Source: an uncultured Prevotella sp.
Lineage (GTDB): Bacteria; Bacteroidota; Bacteroidia; Bacteroidales; Bacteroidaceae
NCBI GenBank assembly: GCA_900552675.1
Contig: USAI01000094.1
Coordinates: 1-8,310, forward strand
DNA length: 8,310 bases
Direction: 5' to 3'
Below the pieces are notes generated by a model that made no database searches, had not been told where the DNA came from, and saw only the letters and a program-made list of their open reading frames with translations. Position numbers and translations under genes: made by a program. Of this stretch, positions 6,080-8,310 are shown piece by piece (the first letter of the stretch is position 1; every line of letters begins with the position of its first letter).

Positions 6080-6258
6080 ATGAGGGTGTGTCAAAATAGG
6101 AGTTAGAGGAAGTTAAGAAGAAGTTAATCCATCTACGATGGATGGAAGTTAACAGACAAATGCTTTATTTTCAGCAATTTATACATATGTCCGCTAACTT
6201 CTGTTAACTTCGGGCGAAGCCCAAACTTCTTTTAACTTCTATTTTGACACACCCTCAT
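6080..6258. repeat. Foldback repeat element, copy C, with MITE-like terminal inverted repeats
   Basis: 179 bases bounded by a perfect 19-base inverted repeat, ATGAGGGTGTGTCAAAATA (6080-6098 and 6240-6258). The arms extend to 35 bases (6080-6114 and 6224-6258) with only three non-Watson-Crick positions, all G-T, so a + strand RNA could pair throughout. Inside are a perfect triloop hairpin ATCCATC-TAC-GATGGAT (6127-6143) and GGGC-GAA-GCCC (6212-6222). Between them, AAGTTAACAGACAAATGCTTTA and CATATGTCCGCTAACTT echo the core of copies A and B. The ends look like those of insertion sequences, but no transposase is present. A 2-base AT flanks both ends, too short and too palindromic to prove a target duplication. 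The structure sits after argH and may also stop transcription. Confidence 0.85.
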
Positions 6259-6294
6259 GTTGTTTTTGTTGTTTAGAATAAAAAAAATAAGATT

Positions 6295-6864
6295 ATGAAA
6301 TATGGTCGTTATCTTCTGTCGGCGCTGCTGCTGGCCAACACCCTGGCCTGTAGCGACGCCGACAGCTTGTATTGTCGCTACCCATGCCGCTTCGTGTTCA
6401 ACACGAACACGCACAGCCACTCGGCAGCGCTCATGGCGGCAGCCACGGGCCGAGGGGTGTTCTGCGCTATCACCACCACCCTGCATGGGGGCGCCACCTA
6501 TTATGCCTTCAACACCAATATGGGCACCAGCGACGAGGTGATATTTACGGCCGAAGACCAGCGCTCTACCGTGCTCTTGGGGCTGAACAACCGCATCATT
6601 GTGGGAAACGGTAACCTTGACGACCCCACCACCTTCTACGCCTACGACGGCGAGTGCCCCAACTGCTTCTCGCCCGACGCCATTCCCGTCCACTCATACC
6701 CCCTCACGCTCACCTCGTCGGGCATGGCGCAGTGTAACGTCTGCCACCGACAGTATAACCTGAACACGGGCGGCAATGTGGTGGCTGGCGATAATGGCAA
6801 AAAGCTCAACCGCTACCGCTCGCGCTATGTGGCGGGCAATGGGGTAGTGTCGGTGGTGAATTAA
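6295..6864 (+). CDS. Lipoprotein with two CxxC pairs (Rieske- or zinc-ribbon-like)
   Basis: 189 residues. A short signal peptide ends in a lipobox, TLAC, with the lipidated Cys at 19, so the mature protein should be membrane-anchored in the envelope. Residues 31-63 (CRFVFNTNTH ... GVFCAITTT) and 114-175 form the conserved body as I remember it from unnamed Bacteroidales lipoproteins. Four cysteines occur as C121-PN-C124 and C147-NV-C150, 22 residues apart, in the context FYAYDGECPNCF and AQCNVCHRQYNLNTGG; GDNGKKLNRYR follows. The topology resembles Rieske-type domains, but the cluster-ligand histidines are replaced by cysteines, so a structural zinc or a non-Rieske Fe-S site is more likely. 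C27, C31 and C57 are extra. The ATG at 6295 gives an intact signal peptide; other frames over this stretch give none. It ends 56 bases before the permease start. No precise function can be given. Confidence 0.85.
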   Translation: MKYGRYLLSALLLANTLACSDADSLYCRYPCRFVFNTNTHSHSAALMAAATGRGVFCAITTTLHGGATYYAFNTNMGTSDEVIFTAEDQRSTVLLGLNNRIIVGNGNLDDPTTFYAYDGECPNCFSPDAIPVHSYPLTLTSSGMAQCNVCHRQYNLNTGGNVVAGDNGKKLNRYRSRYVAGNGVVSVVN

Positions 6865-6885
6865 AAGAAAAACAATTTTTTTTTG

Positions 6886-6893
6886 TACCTTTG
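6886..6893 (+). promoter_or_regulatory. Bacteroidetes -7 box for the permease gene
   Basis: TACCTTTG fits TAnnTTTG exactly, preceded by a T-run (6876-6884). A -33 TTTG at the expected 19-21 base distance is not evident; that position falls at the stop of the lipoprotein gene. Transcription would start near 6900, leaving a leader of only about 20 bases. This also argues that translation starts at ATG 6921 and not at the in-frame TTG at 6891, which lies inside the box. Confidence 0.65.
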
Positions 6894-6920
6894 CTGCCGA
6901 AAAAACAAATTGTATTTTTG

Positions 6921-8219
6921 ATGAAAGCATCTATAGAAAACCTGTACCAGCTTGACGGCCGCGTGCCGTTGGCTAAAGCGTTGCCCTTCGGCCTGCAACA
7001 TGTGTTGGCCATGTTTGTGAGTAACATCACGCCCATTATGATATTGGCGGCCGCCGTGGGCCTCGACAGCGCCATGAGCGCCGCACTGATACAAAACTGT
7101 ATGGTGATAGCGGGCATCGGAACCCTGGTGCAGCTGTTTCCCATCTGGCGCGTGGGCTCGCGTCTGCCCATCGTCATGGGCATCTCGTTCACCTTCTTAT
7201 CGCTGGCCATCAGCATTGCCGGAGCCTATGGCATGGGCACGCTGGTGGGCGCCGTCATCGTGGGCGGACTGGTAGAAGGTCTGCTGGGCCTGTTTGTGAA
7301 ATACTGGATACGCCTCATACCGCATGTGGTGTCGGCCACAGTGGTAACAGCCATCGGCTTCTCGCTGCTGCCCATCGGCGCCAACTCGTTTGCGGGCGGA
7401 CAGGGAGCACCCGACTTTGGTAGCCTGAACAACTGGATTGTGGGCACCATCACGCTGCTGGCCTGTCTGCTGTGCCAGGTGTTTGCCAAGGGCTTCTTGC
7501 GGTCGCTGTCGGTGCTCGTGGGCCTCGTGGTGGGCTATGTGCTGGCGTGCTGCATGGGCATGGTGAGCTTTAGCAACCTGTCGTCGCTCTCGTTCATTGC
7601 GCTGCCTCGCCTCATGCCCTTCGCCCCCGAGTTTAACCTGGGCGCCATCCTCTCGGTAGTGGCGGTATATCTGGTGTCGGCCACCGAGACCATTGGCGAC
7701 ACATCGGCTCTGTGTAACAGCGCCTTACACCGCGACCCTAAGGAGCGTGAAATGGGGTCGGCCATCTGCTGCGATGGCTTCGTCAGCACCGTGTCGGGCA
7801 TCTTCGGCTGCACCCCCATCACCTCATTTAGCCAAAACGTAGGACTGGCCTCTATATCGGGCGTGGTCAACCGCTTCACCATCGGCGTGGGAGCCGTGGT
7901 GATGATCATTGGTGGCGTGTTCCCCATCATCGGAGCAGCCCTCACCACCATTCCGCAAGCCGTGCTGGGCGGATGCACCATCATGATGTTTGGCAGCATT
8001 CTGTTTGCGGGCTTCGGCATGATGGCACGTGCTGGCTTCTCGCAGCGCAACATGGTTATCGTGAGTCTGTCGCTCAGCATCGGACTGGGCTTCACTCAGG
8101 CTACAGAAATGTTCGCCATCTTCCCCGACATCGTGCGCACGGTGTTTGCCGAAAACTGTGTCGCCGTGGTGTTCCTGCTGGCCGTGGTGCTGAACTTGGT
8201 GCTGCCTAAGAAGGTGTAA
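6921..8219 (+). CDS. NCS2 family nucleobase permease, probably xanthine/uric acid type
   Basis: 432 residues from ATG 6921, the usual size of nucleobase:cation symporter-2 proteins. It is an inner-membrane carrier with many hydrophobic segments, expected to be 14 in this family, that takes up a base with protons or another cation. Family motifs are in order: FGLQHVLAMF with Q26-H27 in the first helix, ATETIGDTSAL with E256 (the TM8 acidic residue), and SFSQNVGLASISG with Q305-N306-x-G308 in TM10. UraA-type uracil carriers have Glu-Asn at the TM10 site, whereas xanthine and urate carriers have Gln-Asn, so a purine substrate is more likely. The family motif's Thr is Ser here (QNVGLASIS-G). The intended substrate cannot be fixed from sequence alone. 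It has its own -7 box and follows the lipoprotein gene closely. No purine riboswitch fits in the very short leader. Confidence 0.93.
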   Translation: MKASIENLYQLDGRVPLAKALPFGLQHVLAMFVSNITPIMILAAAVGLDSAMSAALIQNCMVIAGIGTLVQLFPIWRVGSRLPIVMGISFTFLSLAISIAGAYGMGTLVGAVIVGGLVEGLLGLFVKYWIRLIPHVVSATVVTAIGFSLLPIGANSFAGGQGAPDFGSLNNWIVGTITLLACLLCQVFAKGFLRSLSVLVGLVVGYVLACCMGMVSFSNLSSLSFIALPRLMPFAPEFNLGAILSVVAVYLVSATETIGDTSALCNSALHRDPKEREMGSAICCDGFVSTVSGIFGCTPITSFSQNVGLASISGVVNRFTIGVGAVVMIIGGVFPIIGAALTTIPQAVLGGCTIMMFGSILFAGFGMMARAGFSQRNMVIVSLSLSIGLGFTQATEMFAIFPDIVRTVFAENCVAVVFLLAVVLNLVLPKKV

Positions 8220-8310
8220 TAGAGCCCCTCCCAAGCCCCACCCCCGCGCCGCGCGGAGCGCGGCTTCCCCCTCCCCTTCTTGCTCTGGCAAGCGACCAAA
8301 GGTCGAGCGA
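8220..8310. repeat. C-rich tail with successive hairpins after the permease gene
   Basis: A strongly C-rich run (cccctcccaagccccacccc) leads into a perfect 7-bp hairpin, GCCGCGC-GGA-GCGCGGC (8248-8264), followed by TTCCCCCTCCCC. Next come CTTGC-TCTG-GCAAG (8279-8292) and CGACC-AAA-GGTCG (8293-8305), and the pattern runs off the window edge. The first hairpin could end the permease transcript, but the following run is mixed T/C and not a T-tract. It may be the start of another intergenic repeat cluster cut by the window end. Confidence 0.6.

Noticed and set aside
6080..6258. Complete insertion sequence
   Set aside because: The element is 179 bases, has no transposase frame in either strand, and no convincing target-site duplication beyond AT; it can only be called MITE-like.
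6891..6920. N-terminal extension of the permease from a TTG codon at 6891
   Set aside because: The TTG overlaps the -7 box TACCTTTG (6886-6893), so it would lie upstream of the transcription start. ATG 6921 gives a normal NCS2 N-terminus.
6894..6920. Purine riboswitch before the permease
   Set aside because: The predicted leader is about 20 bases, far too short for a purine aptamer, and no aptamer-like conserved loops are seen.

Overview
The window looks like chromosome from a member of the Bacteroidales, most likely Prevotella or a close relative. The evidence is Bacteroidetes-type -7 boxes (TAnnTTTG) at two places, A-rich start regions without clear Shine-Dalgarno sites, a very large secreted protein with the short 'GIYIVNGRKVVVR' type of C-terminus common in Prevotella surface proteins, and the gene order pyrE - SRPBCC protein - argH. 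The genus is inference from recall of protein style; no database search was possible. All credible genes lie on the + strand.

Layout. 71-2569 encodes an 832-residue secreted protein with a signal peptide, a short collagen-like Gly-X-Y stretch and a sorting-like tail. After a 250-bp palindromic, AT-rich intergenic region comes a 63-residue peptide gene (2825-3016) of the 'MKKTYIQP...' kind. A promoter at about 3070-3100 then starts a probable operon: pyrE (orotate phosphoribosyltransferase), a 149-residue SRPBCC-fold protein and, only 7 bases further on, argH (argininosuccinate lyase). After another repeat-filled gap follow a lipoprotein with two CxxC pairs (6295-6864) and an NCS2 nucleobase permease (6921-8219) with its own -7 box. 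PyrE makes OMP from orotate in pyrimidine synthesis, ArgH finishes arginine synthesis and the permease probably imports a purine base, so the right two thirds are mostly nucleotide and amino-acid housekeeping. The two ends of the transcription units are less ordinary.

The most notable content lies between genes. Three gaps (3121-3291, 3952-4190, 6080-6258) each hold a nested foldback element with a shared core. The cores of the first two are 44/47 identical in opposite orientation. In the third, the flanks are kept while the apical hairpin stem is replaced by a different, equally perfect palindrome around the same TAC triloop. At least thirteen perfect hairpins with exactly 3-base loops occur in the gaps, including four GC-rich ones inside a separate long imperfect palindrome at 2590-2800. 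The elements carry no protein and are best described as a REP/MITE-like family of unknown mobiliser and function. One copy sits inside the probable 5' leader of pyrE.
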